Assembly: GCA_020002185.1 (NCBI GenBank) | Contig: CM034543.1 | Location: 1,975,033-2,039,032, forward strand | Length of the DNA stretch: 64,000 nt | DNA from: Paraescarpia echinospica | Lineage: Eukaryota > Annelida > Polychaeta > Sabellida > Siboglinidae | Reading direction: 5' to 3' | In this document: in pieces, positions 50,401 through 64,000 of the stretch | Position numbering within the stretch: position 1 is the first letter of the stretch | How the letters are laid out: each line of letters opens with the position of its first letter | Program-made: the position numbers and the translations under genes | The notes under the pieces: generated by a model | Told to the model about the DNA's origin: nothing | Database searches by the model: none | What the model saw: the letters and a program-made list of their open reading frames with translations, nothing else

Positions 50401-52046
50401 GCTGTATATATAATGACCTGATAACTGGTGTATGGTGGATATAATATTTTTTGTTCATTCATCCATTTTTTGGACATCGATAATCGGCAGACGTCATCAA
50501 ATAGATGATATTATTCTACACTTATTCTAATACATTGACCGTAACGTGTTTTAATTAACTACAATACTTCAATATAATCACATTAATGTGATTTTATCAA
50601 CCATAATACTTAAATATAATCACTTTTGTCGACTGTTATTAACTGTGCAATGTAAACATCACATTCCAGTCGAAACATTCTAATAATAGTTATAGACTTC
50701 CACAATTATATTAACGTCGTCAAGCATGCCTGGTAGAATCTCACCGTCCACACTGCGCTTGCTTCACACTGTCATAACCCAATATTGTGCATTCTATGTG
50801 GATTATTAAGTGTTCTCATTACATTGTAGTCGGTGGAGTGCGTCTGACGGTTGTAACATCCATTACCCCGCAGTGGCATTGTCCGAAGCAGTCGGTCGAC
50901 AAGTTCCTATTGTATCGGGAACAATCGCCATTCGACGCGACACTTAATTTCATTATTCGACAGTCGCGAATGTCAGGGGCCGTGTCACAAACTCAAGGCA
51001 GCGACAAGGCAGCGACTTCGCGGTCTCGGCGGAACAACAGGCGTTGCTATACGGACATGCGGTGTTTTTTTGCGCAGAATAAAGTTGCACTTGTGTAGGT
51101 TAGATGATTGACGGATAAATGCCCACAAATGTAAAATACTGTCTCTCGTTGAACGCAATCATTCCGCGCACACGCACATACGGCGTATATGCATACACGG
51201 ATATTATAAAATAAAACATCGTAAAACATAAAATAAAATAACGTTACCGTAAGACAACGCATACAACGATTTGACACATTTGTGATGTACAGTGTACACA
51301 AGCAGTTTATGTCGAGCAATTACAAAAAAGTTACCCGATCGGCGATGATAACAATGCGTAGGCCGGTACAACCGTGATGCTAGAAAATGCTTATTTGTTT
51401 TGATACGTCTCTATAGTTCTATTTTTGAATCCGGTCCTAACACATTTCACGCAGGAGTTCTTGTCGCGCGAATCTCACACAAAGGCAACGACTGAACGAA
51501 AATGTGATCACATTAATTTGATGAACGTCAATTAAGATTATGTCCTGGCATTTCGGCCGCACAGTCACGCACACTATTAATATTGATACGTGTATTTGTG
51601 CGAAAGCGAAGCGTAACGTAATACAATAACTCGAGATATTGTACGCATTAAAATGTCGCCGCAGACAATAGACAGCGGTAACTACAAGGGAGGACGGGTG
51701 CGGGCAGACAGCATAACGTAATGACAACACGACAATGCCGACGTTCGTCGCTATACAGTCGGTGACGGCGGCGACTACAGCTGTTGGTTGACAGCGGTAA
51801 ATGACACTTTAATTGATATTTCAAGTCGACAGTTGTTCCACCAGCGTCACTGCAGCGCCGGTGGAACAAATCTACTATATATAGTATATACTATATAAAT
51901 ATAGATAAACGAAACATTATTATGAACAGCGAACTGTCCGATGCAGAATGAATGTACGTGCGCAGTGCGCGCAAACAAACAAACATAGCTGCGCATGCAC
52001 ACACTCACGCACACACAAGCAGGCACACACGCAGGCACGCACACAC

Positions 52047-52256
52047 TGTTGGGGGTTTAACGACCGGGAACTTTCACACGGACCATTATTATTTACTAGT
52101 ATATTATTCGATGAATGGTAACGATAATGTCGCTGGAATAAAAATATCGATGCGCATTTGAAACGTGGGTAATTTCTTTCGGTGTAGTTGCCACCTTAGT
52201 TTACCAGGCTATAATGACGAACTCATAGCAAAATATACAGTGAAAGAAAGAAACTT
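52047..52256 (+). repeat. Dispersed repeat, copy A of an inverted pair
   Basis: The sequence from gtttaacgaccgggaa through ttatttactagtatattatt, cgatgaatggtaacgataat and gccaccttagtttaccaggc to gtgaaagaaag recurs inverted at 55,058-55,290. It is non-coding. Confidence 0.8.
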
Positions 52257-53886
52257 ATATACACCCCGCACGCACGCACGCACGCAGGCACGCACGCAAA
52301 CACGCACAGAAACACGTATGCAAATATGCACGCGCGCACACGCTCCCACATACACGCACGCACGCACACTTTTACGCGCCGGTCACGGTTGTTAGATTTC
52401 TGCGAGTGGAACATTTCGTGCCACTTGATTGATTGAGATAATTCGGCGACCGACCTCCGCGGGATGTCGCCACAAACGCGCCGCAACGATTGATAACAAG
52501 AATTAAAACCTCACGCCGTTACGGCCATTTTCAAGAGAAATATAAATACAACGTCGCGTCCCCAACTACCGGGGGACGCGCGCGCGATAGCGGCCGGCGA
52601 TTACGCGTCCAAACACACGCTGTTTTTCCGTCGCCACGCGGAAACGGGTCGCGCTAATCGTGTTTGTAATGGCCGTCAAGACGCCCGCACGTGCGACACG
52701 CTTGTTTTGCCAAGCGATGCACGCGCGACCGCGTTGTTTAGTTACGTCGCGCGTGCTTCCGTAACGACCGCTCGGCGACGGGTGGCTGCAACAAGGGTAA
52801 ACACAAAGACAACCGGGACTGGTGTGATGTTGTAAATGGACCTCCGTCGTGTATGGATCGGGGACCGCTTACCACGTGTGCTAGATACGGTTATTTGTGT
52901 ACGTGCATAACAAAAACAAAGCTATATAAAACAGGTGTCCTGTTTTATTTGTAATATAGACATCAGCGAACCACAGCGACATGTTACATGATCTGATACA
53001 TATGCGTGCATGATCTTCTTTCGTTTAACTCCTATTTCTCTAAACATAATAACAATGTAGTTTATATATAGTATCAAATATAATTAAAAAAACCTCGTCG
53101 GTATAATGTTATTGTACATTTCCGGTTAGTCAGTAAAGGCACGGTCTTACATAGCGCGGTATCTATCCAGTTGTTAGGGCTGCTCGAAGGGTGCTGTACA
53201 CATATCCCCGCCAAACCTGCAGGGGCTGGTTTCATGAAGTATACTTAAAAGTATGCAATTACGTAGCATCACGTGTTTAGATAAACTCCTATGTTCACTT
53301 ATATTAAAACAATCATGTAATTTACTAAGGCAATCATCTTAGCGTTAAGAACGTTCTTAGCCGCCGGGAAGTATGCCCAGGCCAGTATATCAATATTCGG
53401 AGCGGAGACTGTGTTTCTGATATGCACTCACGCACGCATGCTTATATGCATGGGAATCTCGGGGGAATCTCGTCAATTTGCTGGCCTTTCTGTTATGCCA
53501 CATTAATTATTCACGATTCGATAAGCTAAAAGCGGATCAGTGTGAAAGACGTGGGACCCGGCGCCTGTGAGCGGAGCTGGGCCAAGAGAAGACGTCGCCA
53601 GGATGAGCCAAGCACCTCGCACAACGCACAATCGGATAAGGGAGTGGCTACGACAACAAAGTCAGCACATGCTATTTCGTGTATTGACACTGCATGAGTG
53701 ATCACTGCGTATTACATCTCTGTATATACAAATAACGACGTACATTCTATACCAAACAGTCTTCTACAATATGTCCGTCCACAGTATATAGGTGTGTGCG
53801 TGCGTATGTATGTACTTACATACACACGCTCATATACAACATATCTGCGTAGTACACACGCACGCATGTATAGACAAGCTTAAAAA

Positions 53887-53924
<38 letters not shown>

Positions 53925-55057
53925 TATATCAGGGATTTAAAATAAAAAATCTTACAAACACTATCGACACAGTTCAATTATTATACATATACATATATAT
54001 ATATATTGAAAAAACACCTACATCAAAACTACAAGCAGTTTCAGCACGAAGAAAGACCCTTCTAGATTAATGCAGTCAGGAGTCGCGCGCTCTCTCTCTC
54101 CCGTCCCCGTCCATCCACCGAGTCAGTCCCACTGTCGTAATGTGATATGTCATCCTTCACAGATGGCCGCTGCCCGTCTTTCTCCCCACTGCGCCTCTTA
54201 TCCTTCCTCTGGGACGCCGTTGCGACTTCGGTGCCTAGTGCGTCGTCTCGTCCCGCCAGCCCGACGCGATCCACCGTGAACGCCCGATCAGTCCGCGCGT
54301 AATGACGGCCGATACGCCGATTTATGGCGCTATTATTCCGCAATAATCACCAATCGGTGCGCGCGCAGTCCCCCGGCGGCCGCCAAATGACGATTTCGGC
54401 GCAGCCACTGGAACGTGCGGCCTATCGCGAGCGCCGATGCGACACATTGACGCGGATTTAGCGGTCGAAGTTATCGTTGTGATCGCGAAACAGTGGGATC
54501 ACCACACGCTTCGTGATCAGGCCGAGGACGATGCTCGGTCGCAGTGATTACAAGCGGAGCCTTACGCCGGACAAGTCGTCGATAGGTCACTGTCATCCCA
54601 TTATGCATGCACACGCCCACGCACGTACTGAACATGCACACACATACGCAACGCACGCGAGATGTAACCACATGTTGATGCATGTTCAGACGTACGCACG
54701 CACACGTCACATCCATAATATAAAGACACAGTTACAACTGGAAACAGTACACAAGTCAAGTTACTTTGTAGGATAATATTGTTTAACGCTTTGACAATAC
54801 AGATACTTGTATATAATTATTATAGCATATACACGGCATAGAGTAAACGTCGATCTCATCAGTCGACAAATCACTAAAAATTATTTTCTGAGCAGCTACT
54901 GTAACGACATATTATTATACATAACCTCTGTGTGTATTACTAGCTTGGGACCATTCAAAACGGTTTACGTGTCATTTAACTCGTACGAGACAGTACATTT
55001 CAATTCAGCTAAATTTCACATCAAATTCACCCAAAGCTTAAACTTGTTCAGTGTATA

Positions 55058-55290
55058 TCATTTTCTTTCTTTCACTTTCTTTTATTTTGCTATGAGCTCG
55101 TCATTATAGCCTGGTAAACTAAGGTGGCAACTACATCGAACGAAATTACCCACGTTTTAAACGCCGCATGAATATTCTTATTCCAGCGACATTATCTTTA
55201 CCATTCATCGAATAATATACTAGTAAATAATAATAGTACGTATTAAATTTATTGTATGCATACCCTTGACTTCCCGGTCGTTCAAATCCC
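55058..55290 (-). repeat. Dispersed repeat, copy B of an inverted pair
   Basis: Inverted relative to copy A, about 85% similar by eye across 200 bases. Its end (GGATTTGAACGACCGGG on the minus strand) resembles a tRNA B box region, so the family may be a SINE. Confidence 0.8.
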
Positions 55291-57257
55291 ATCCACCCTC
55301 CCACCCACCCACCGACAACACACCCACAAGGCCCATCTAACAGCGCCGCAGGTCTACGACATCTGACATGCGCGGCCGACTGCAGCGCCATTTAAAGCGA
55401 GCAGACGACGATCGCGCTGCGCGCGCGAGCTTTGGCGCCAAATCGCTTGTCGTCTGCGCGCCTTATCTGGTCACACGTCACTTCAAATCTACGCCGACTC
55501 CAAACAACGTGCCCCGGCTCTGAACCATCTATTGCACACGGACGAATGCTATACCGAACAATTCGCATTCGGCTAACTCTTCACTATTTGCTATTACTAC
55601 TTATTTTATTGTAATTCGTATATAAAAATATCATGTTTTGGCGTGCACCACAAAATGCAGTTGGCAGGCGTTTCTTTAAAAATAGCGACACAAGATATAT
55701 TTATTTTTCTTTGCAATGAAAACTCGTTGCCTTTTTTAGTTAATACAACGCAATCCCTCTGAGTAAAATAATTAATAATATAAAGTTGAGATCGACCTTT
55801 TATGCTTTTGTGATACAGCAGGGTAACAGAATGTTTATTTCTTTAATGTAAACCAGCTTTTATATGCAAGGCATAATTCGACCAAAAACACAATATACGC
55901 ACGGAAATGGCATGTGATTGCACATGTCACAAAATACTCAATATAGTGCCCAGTGGGAATTAACAGAAGTACTTCAGTAAGTACGTAGGCGAATACGTTT
56001 TTTCGTGCGGATCCGGATACGGTAAATTGATTCGCTCCATGTTGCGATCAAATCATATCCGCAAAGGAATTGGATAGGAAATTCCCAGAGGTGACGTCAC
56101 TATACTGAGGTTCTCTATATTTCGCACGTCGTTTCAGTGCGCGTTTCCATACATATGGAATCTTAGCTTAATATCTGCAGGTGTATCAAATATGGAATAT
56201 CATAAAGCCGTGCGTGGGGTACACCGAGTATTACTTTAAAAAGCTGACAAAAGCCAACAGTTTAATTGAAAACAGCAACAAAACTCGTGTCGAGTATGAA
56301 TACTAATGTCTATATAATGTATATTATGTAATATGTAAAATAATATATAACCTAAACCTCACTTGTTGAAGAATGTCAATCAAGTCACACGTGGGTGACA
56401 CTTTGAAATGTGATGATATCACCAAGTCTAAGACAACGGAATATTGATTGTCAGATACGGACGCACGGAAATGTTAGTTTAATTGCACTATTCATCCATA
56501 CACGAAACATGTCCCTGGGCTTTACGCAGACACTACGGGAGGCGTTCATCGGCACGTCTGCGCGCATCATTGCAGCACATTATTGCAATGTTCGCATTAC
56601 CACAGCATATTACTGTAACGCATTTGGGGCGGTCAAAACACGTCTTCAAATGCACCGATCACCTCAAACGCGATTACGCCGCGGCTCCCGGACGCACTAA
56701 TAGCATCACAAAGACCCGATATGGCAACCAGAAGCCATCTGGTGATTATGAAGCGAATTAGGCGGCGCGTTCATCTGCCGGCGTGCGGTAACTGGATGAG
56801 AGCCGAGGGACTAGAGCGGGGACAGGGGAGACGGGCAAGACATGGGCAAGTAATGAGGGGCGACCATTAACGGCAGGAAGCGAGCGATACGACGTCGACA
56901 TTAGAGGCGGCTAACTTAATTACGCCATTTTCCATTGATTACTTCGGCTGCTGCATTAGCGGCACGCGTCCGAGGCGAGTGGCGCCGGAACAACGCTAAC
57001 GTACGTCGCCACATAGCACTCAACGCCCACAGTAGCGGAGAACACTCGCGTTGTAGGCACTCATGCAGTCGTCGTGTTCCGTCACAGACACTCCGTCGTC
57101 AAAGACTTTTAGAGACTCTCTGTCGTCGTATGCCGTTATAGACAGTCCGTCGTATTCCGTTATAAACATTCCGTCGTCGTCGTATTCCGTTATATACATT
57201 TCACTGTCGTTTTCTTATATATTGACAACTGGAATACTGCTTATGAATTTTGAGACT

Positions 57258-57389
57258 GACCAATCCTTTCGTTTTGATGCGCCTGTAAGCTTGGTTTCCA
57301 AGACCAATCCTTTTGTTTTGATGCGCGTGTGAGCTTTGTTTCCAAGACCAATCTTTTTGTTTTGATGCGCCTGTGAGCCTTGTTTCCAA
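57258..57389. repeat. 44-bp tandem repeat, 3 copies
   Basis: Units start at 57,258, 57,302 and 57,346 with gaccaatcytttygttttga + tgcgcctgtgagcttkgttt. It adjoins the 27-bp array. Confidence 0.9.
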
Positions 57390-57429
57390 GGACTTAGGCG
57401 CATTAGAAGTTATCTTATTGTTATTATTA

Positions 57430-57910
57430 CACTCCGTCGTCGTATTCCGTTATTGACACTCCGTCGTCGTATCTCGTCATTGACACTGCGTCTAACTATT
57501 CCGTTATTGACACTCCGTCGTCGTATTCCGTTATTGACACTCCGTCGTCGTATCTCGTTAGTGACACTGCTTCTAACTATTCCGTTATTGACACTCCGTC
57601 GTCGTATTCCGTTATTGACACTCCGTCGTCGTATCTCGTTAGTGACACTGCGTCTAACTATTCCGTTATTGACACTCCGTCGTCGTATTCCGTTATTGAC
57701 ACTCCGTCGTCGTATCTCGTTAGTGACACCGCGTCTAACTATTCCGTTATTGACACTCCGTCGTCGTCTTCCGTTATTGACACTCCGTCGTCGTATTCCG
57801 TTATTGACAATTCGTCGTCGAATTCTGTTATTGAAACTCCGTCATCGAATTCCGCTATTATACATTATGTCGTCGTATTCCGTTATATGCAGTCCGTTTA
57901 ACTTTTCTGT
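57430..57910. repeat. 27-bp array with an 81-bp higher-order unit
   Basis: Three 27-base subunits, A (cactccgtcgtcgtattccg...), B (cactccgtcgtcgtatctcg...) and C (cactgcgtctaactattccg...), form an 81-bp period repeated four times from 57,430 to 57,753, then degenerate single units. Related shorter units start near 57,085. Confidence 0.93.
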
Positions 57911-58737
57911 GACAGACACTTCGTTGTATGTGTGTATATATGTATATATATATATGTTGTTGTGTGTGTGTATATATGTATGTATATATATATATATGAT
58001 TATATATGTAGATAAGTTTAAAGAACTGTCACGAAGTATCAGACACCCATTATATGTTACGAGTATTGTTGTTTAATAATCAGAGAACGCTCTGATAGAA
58101 TCGTCAAATATATGACAACGCCGAGTTCATATTAAACATGCATTTAAATATATACGTATTCACTCCAAACGCTGTGTCAAGTAAACTAGTTTTGAACAGA
58201 CTATACTCTCTATAGTGCCCTCAAGTGCTATATGTAAAGGCGCTATATGTAAAGGCGTCTATAACCTACAGACAATATGCATAGGAAATCAGGCTGATGT
58301 AAACAAGTCCCCAAACACCTGTCGAATAACATAAAAACAATATAAATTATATATTAAATTGGAACGTTGCATAACATATGCAACTGGCATTTTAATATCA
58401 TTTATATTGTTGATGTGTTGCCATCATTATAGTATTGCAAATTAACTAAACACATTTCATTTGCCTTTCTAGTACTACAGTTGACCTATCGTGATCAGAC
58501 AAAAGTGTTTCTCAAGAGTGGGTATCTAAATGCTAATGCCAGGTCATGCGAGTGTCATTTCGTGTATTTATAGTACAGTTGTATCCCACGACAGGGTGGA
58601 TGAAGCATCGCAGAGCTGGCAAAAGTGCAGTGATAAACTGCAAGTTCCGGAGTTTTCCTACAAACGTTTTGCGTCACTGTAAATATATACTTGGACTTTA
58701 AAACTAACAAGTAGTATAACTACACACTGTGCGTACA

Positions 58738-58800
58738 CGCGCCTGTGGACGGGTTGGCCCCGGATGTATGCATGGCGCTATACAAATATTAGTAGTAATC
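58738..58800 (+). repeat. Dispersed repeat tail with a GGCGCTATACAAAT motif
   Basis: GCGCCTGTGGACGGGTTGGC then CCCGGATGTATGCATGGCGC matches the minus strand of 31,470-31,530. It is the 3' end of a SINE-like repeat. Confidence 0.5.
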
Positions 58801-59543
58801 CAAGAAATATTGTGTTGATATTCTACGCAACTGAAATGAATAGCTGCACACATTTAGATCCAGGATACAACCAAGATCAGCCGCCCCAAAAGCCAAACAC
58901 ACCGCTCTATAACTTCACACGACACCGCGTAATCCCCCACTAGCACAACATGCGTATATAACGAGTGGGATATGTACACGGGGGTAGGACAGATCCTACA
59001 CTGGCATCCCGTCATCCAGTTGTCGGTGTACAGCGCTCACGAGACAGACAACGCCAGCAACACAACGATATTCGTATAATCGGCAGCATTTTGACAACAC
59101 CCCTGCTATGAATCTTTGATGACGCCTTGGTAACGGACGATATCCAGAGCTTGTTAAAAGGCACATCGCCCGGCTTACGGACAGCGGCATCTGGCAGACG
59201 GCTTCAGCCGTTGTCGTTAATATTTTTATCAAGGCGCTGTCGGCGCTGTCGGTGGCAGAACGGCGATAAAGACGGCGTTAAATAGTGGTCTGTCCCCCGT
59301 CGGCTACACTCCAAAGCCGAATATGCTGACTTCAGAGTCGACGGGATTGAGAGGGTCGACACCATAGAGGTGACGGAATGTCGTTATTGGTTATTACAAT
59401 GACGACAGTAACTGAAAGGATAGGACACCGGTGTAGTTACCGGTCAACACAGTATAACATCGATTGTTGGAATGGCTACTGTTTAGTTATAAACGCACGC
59501 ATGACCGCACTCACGCACGTACGCACGCACGCACACACACACA

Positions 59544-59670
<127 letters not shown>

Positions 59671-60054
59671 TGAGGTCGATCTTTAGTGTAGCTACTATAT
59701 ATCTATCTACACGTCAACACAGCGCAGTCGACTGTTGGAGCAGCTACTTTAGCTACGAGCAGCTACTTTAGCTACATGTTATGAATTCGACACGGTGTAG
59801 AGTCGACCGTCGTCGTCTACCCATCGACCCGGCTGCCCCGACACACGCCCACATGTACACACGCATACTTAACGGGAGCCGCACAATCGTATCACGCTGT
59901 CAGCCTCCAACACAAGCGCGTCAATGTTTACCCACCGCCGCCCGCCGAGCAGCTGAGGATGGCGAGGATCCATTAGATATCGCAGTCTCGGCCGACAGCC
60001 CACAACGGCCACTCACGGCAAGCACGCCAGGCTTAACTTTCGTGTAAACATAAA

Positions 60055-60330
60055 ATATATATGTATAGATATAATATATATATATATACATACATAAGGC
60101 CTATATAAATATATATATAATTATACTATATTATATATAATTATATTACATATATACTATATAATTATAATAAATTTATATTACATATATACGAATATAT
60201 ATGATTATATATATGATTATGTAATATATATTATATAAATACTATACAATTCTAATAAATATATTACAAATATATGTATATACGAAATATATATGATTAT
60301 ATATATATATATATATACATACATATTTAT
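60055..60330. repeat. TA-rich low-complexity tract
   Basis: About 275 bases almost entirely of A and T with tata and atta runs. Similar shorter tracts occur at 53,888, 57,938, 61,240 and 63,546. Confidence 0.9.
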
Positions 60331-61237
60331 ACAGTGTATATGTATTATCACAGTTAACGCTGCCGGTAGCGGGCCGTGTGTTTCGGTGTGTGCCCTGTGA
60401 GGGGTGGCGGTGATAGGCCGAGGTCCTGGCACGGAGTGACGCTGCCACGCACGCCGCCAGAACCCGACCCTGACGTCCCGACACGGCCCGTCAGACCCCG
60501 GGTAAACCCGGGTCAGAGGTTGCCGCGTCGTGCCACGCTCCCGTCTAGCGCCGTCAAGTCGGCAACGGATCGAGTTTGACGGAGACCCGACTCTTGTGAC
60601 GGCCGACATCGTCCCACCGGGGAGAGAGAGAGAGACTCGGTCTCAGTCACCGGTTGTTTGCTTTTTACAAAATGTATTTGACATGACTTCGGGACCTTAT
60701 AAGGACAGGATCGAACAGCCAAGAGTGCATGGAAGAACATTGCGGAGGACTCGGAGAGGTGGGGAGAGTTAACAAGAAAAGCAGCCCGCATGGGAGCAAG
60801 GGAGCAAGGGAGCAAGGGAGCAAGGGGAAGATGAACAAGATATGAAATGAGACGAGCGAAAATGTAATGTAACTGATCAGGCACCTTTAATTGCACGATA
60901 TCCGTTCCTCAGGCTCAGTTAATATATATATATATACATATATGTATATTCCTACTAATCGTGTCATTCAATGTTCGTCAAACACACGGCCGTTTTGACA
61001 GTAGCAGCTCCTCAGAAACAAAATAGACGTAAGACAGACGTATGCGTTCACGTCGCTATATTTCGTTTACTAAAACGGTCGACGTACACAATACGCCAAA
61101 AGCGTGACGTGAACAGCTCTTTACGTTGCTACGGGCGGCTAATATAATCGCTAACGTTTAAAGTCCTTCCTGTTGTTTAATCGTCAGTTTGTTTCGTACA
61201 ACAGCTCGACGCAGATACGGAAAAGGTAACTGCTTAA

Positions 61238-61271
<34 letters not shown>

Positions 61272-63542
61272 ATTATATATATATATATATATCATTATTA
61301 TTATTTACTTTGTTTTAATACATAAAATCGGTGTAAACAAAACCGAATGTGAAGGCACTGTAATATATGTATGGAGCACAATCAATTCGACGTGTCTAAA
61401 CATATTACGCCCAGGGAAGTCACGAGAGATACCCGAGCATGAGCACTGATTTAAAAACTTTTCCTAACACGTCACAATAAGCATTTGTGTGTGTTTCGTG
61501 GGCCCGCGCGCGTGCGTTCTTGCGTGCGTGCGAGCGTCTGCATGCTTGTATGAAATGTCCGGGGAAGAGACTATGAGTGACACAATAATAGTTAATGTAA
61601 CATGACAACATACAAACCCGCCTGATATGCGGCTTTCATGGTTCACGTGCGCTGACTTGAGACGTTACCTAGTGTTAAGTGTGTGCCTCGGGCAATTTCT
61701 ACTTAGGTTTCGAATGTCAGAAGGTCAGGATTACCGTTTCAATGCCTTAGTGCGCTATTAATATTGAGCAGGAGACGATGATTTCGTTACTGCTCAAGTA
61801 CTGATCGATACAAGACAATTATTCGATCAAGACAAGTAGGAAATAAAAATATCGTTATTCAACAGAATGATGATTCTATTTACACGGGACAGGTGTATAA
61901 TAAACTAGGCGCGAGGTAACAATTATACCACTTCACACGTCGCAACTCTCATAACTGCTATGAATTTAACAATTCATCGTAGGATGTCTCATTTCTTTAC
62001 AAGTTCACATACAACAAACTGAAGATGGTGCGTCAAGATATAGTTTATACAATAATATACTACATTCAGTATAGATTATAGCGTCGTTATGTGACTCTCT
62101 TTGGTCTGTAAATTGTACGAGTAATGTAATTGTGTTACGAACACCACAAATAGGTACACTGCATAGACGGGAGGAGGCTGACCACGTGTCCTTCTGCACA
62201 GCGGCCACTCGTTTAATACGACCAAAGCACCTCTGCATGCAGAAGAGGTTCAAGAGGGGGACTACTTTAATGTTTAGAGTAAATTAGTAGACGGATCCAG
62301 ACGCGGGCACGCAGCGCCTATCTGGCTAATGGAGGAACGGTGTGGAACGGCGAATGGAAGAGAGGTGCTACGTCACGCTATACAGGGGTCATCATCATTA
62401 GGGGAAGCGAGACGCCGGCCAGTAATTAGTGGGATGGACAGAGAGGAGATAAGGGCGGGTGGGAGGTGAGACGGGGAGAGATAAGGGACGGGACGACGCC
62501 AGGGCTACGGGGGCAGACTCGTCGTGATGACAGATCGCGGCCAGTCACCCGGCACGGGGATACACATACTGCAGATTCCCGTTGCCGTGATCCCAGACGC
62601 AGGGGAGCGACTGGGAGACGGAAGAGGACGCGTGTCTACTGTCTAAGCACGCATGCCACCAACGTCGCAATCTTCTCCCGCGTATATACGTATATAATCA
62701 CACAACGCAACAAGCATTCCACTACATAACAGTATCACCACACAGAGCTACCGTCACAGCAAGGCATGGCGGCCTGGGTTATTTACCTGTTCTATTGATC
62801 TGTTCGAATTTTCGCAGCTGCGCAGGTGTGGATTTGGAATTGTGGGGAGAATTGCGTTGAAAATGTAAATGTCAACAGAAGAATGTCTGGCACAACTTGG
62901 TTGTTTGCATTATCATTGGACTGATGATTTATTTAGGGTAATTGTATGTTGCCTGTGCAGTATCAAACTAACTTTGACATCTTTCGAAAATCTGGCCTCG
63001 CAGGGCGCTTCAACCAGCGACGACTTCGCCGTGCCTCCCGTTGACCGGACACGCACCACGCGGCAATACGGGCCCAGCGAGACGAGATGACTGAGAGTAA
63101 CTCGACACGATACAAGTCATACAACCCCGGCTGCTAAATGCTTCACGGTTGACGCGGTGTCACAATGCCGATATTCACCCGGCGTGTCGAGTCGACCACG
63201 CTACGGGTCTCGCTTATAGTAGAATCACTGTATTTGTGACATTCCCGTCAAATCGCCCGACGTCAAGTGCGCAGATTGTCCACACTGATTACGTCATTCC
63301 ATTTCACCCCATGTCAGTGTACCCCCCCACCTCATCCACCTCGATGAACGCATGGCTCGCCGAATCACAATTTTATACGGGACAACAGTATTATAATTTT
63401 AGTTGGAAACCTTATTTTGTTGTACATTAAAATCTTGTTTTAAAGGTATACATTCTACAAATCATTCTACTAATCGTAAAATCACGTCAAATTGCACTTT
63501 GCTAGCTGTGTTATAAAGAGGTTGGCATACACGAATAAACAG

Positions 63543-63576
<34 letters not shown>

Positions 63577-64000
63577 AAGTATATATATATATATAATAAT
63601 TATATATATATATATATATAATTGTCCTAAAACCGCTGACACTGTATATACAATGCGCACGACGAACCTAGAAGTAAATTAACGAGCTGCCCCGAGTTTG
63701 GTCGTGTACGCGACACGAGTCGGACACGGCGTCGATACAGAAGGCACGCCCGCCATGGACGTACTCCAGGAACGCCGGCAAGGCGACGAGAACACATAAA
63801 CCAGCACTCCCGTCGCGCGACAAGACCCGGGCGACCTTACACGCTGTCACGCCCAATTATCAGCCATCAGTACTTGGCAAATCGGCACAATACATGTATA
63901 ATCTATGTAGCGCGCTCGCTGCAAATCACGCTGGAAGAATACCATGACTATCCACCGTCGATGTGTAACATGCGTGTGTAGTGACAACGGTAACAAAGCG

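Noticed and set aside
53888..54010. Possible promoter TATA boxes in TATATA tracts
   Set aside because: Simple TA microsatellites occur throughout the region, with no associated start of a gene.
63300..63420. Minus-strand AFIEVDE-like peptide resembling the next upstream PH-domain exon
   Set aside because: Only seven residues match, the flanks do not align with the family, and no acceptor or donor gives the required phase.

Overview
The window is animal genomic DNA. It has spliced coding exons with GT-AG introns, several non-LTR retrotransposons, hAT and PIF/Harbinger-type DNA transposons, tRNA-derived SINEs and many micro- and minisatellites. The repeat mix and the divergence of the one conserved gene suggest a marine invertebrate, most likely a mollusc or other lophotrochozoan. 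That placement is an inference.

Layout. (1) 1-8,957 is retrotransposon sequence: an RT fragment, then a plus-strand CR1-like LINE (1,097-3,048 and 7,728-8,957) split by a nearly full-length minus-strand copy of the same family (3,049-7,727). (2) 8,958-12,402 is the 3' flank of the gene, without recognisable genes. (3) 12,403-38,581, minus strand, holds the last 16 coding exons of a neurobeachin/LRBA orthologue. They cover the end of the PH-like domain, the whole BEACH domain and the WD40 repeats, 750 codons plus stop. Every junction is GT-AG, phases agree throughout and no stop interrupts the frame. The introns hold a hAT element, a MITE, SINEs, tRNA-like hairpins, a LINE 3' end and large tandem arrays. 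A 1,000-N assembly gap lies inside one array. (4) 38,582-64,000 has no recognised exon. AT-rich microsatellite DNA alternates with CpG-rich, homeodomain-site-rich islands, and there is a PIF/Harbinger-like element with a MADF exon. This is probably one very long intron of the same gene, or its upstream flank.

Most notable: several tandem arrays are seeded on, or abut, splice junctions of this one gene. The clearest is a 12 x 61 bp array in which each unit carries the splice acceptor and the first 36 bases of the terminal exon; only the unit farthest downstream continues into the true C-terminus. A second array iterates a donor site, a third iterates another acceptor, and two more touch splice sites. 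The 57-bp satellite is built from the last codons and stop of a LINE, and the 24-bp satellite from the palindromic centre of a MITE. In vertebrates a Mab21-like gene and its enhancers sit in an NBEA/LRBA intron, so the long right arm is a candidate for the same regulatory block.
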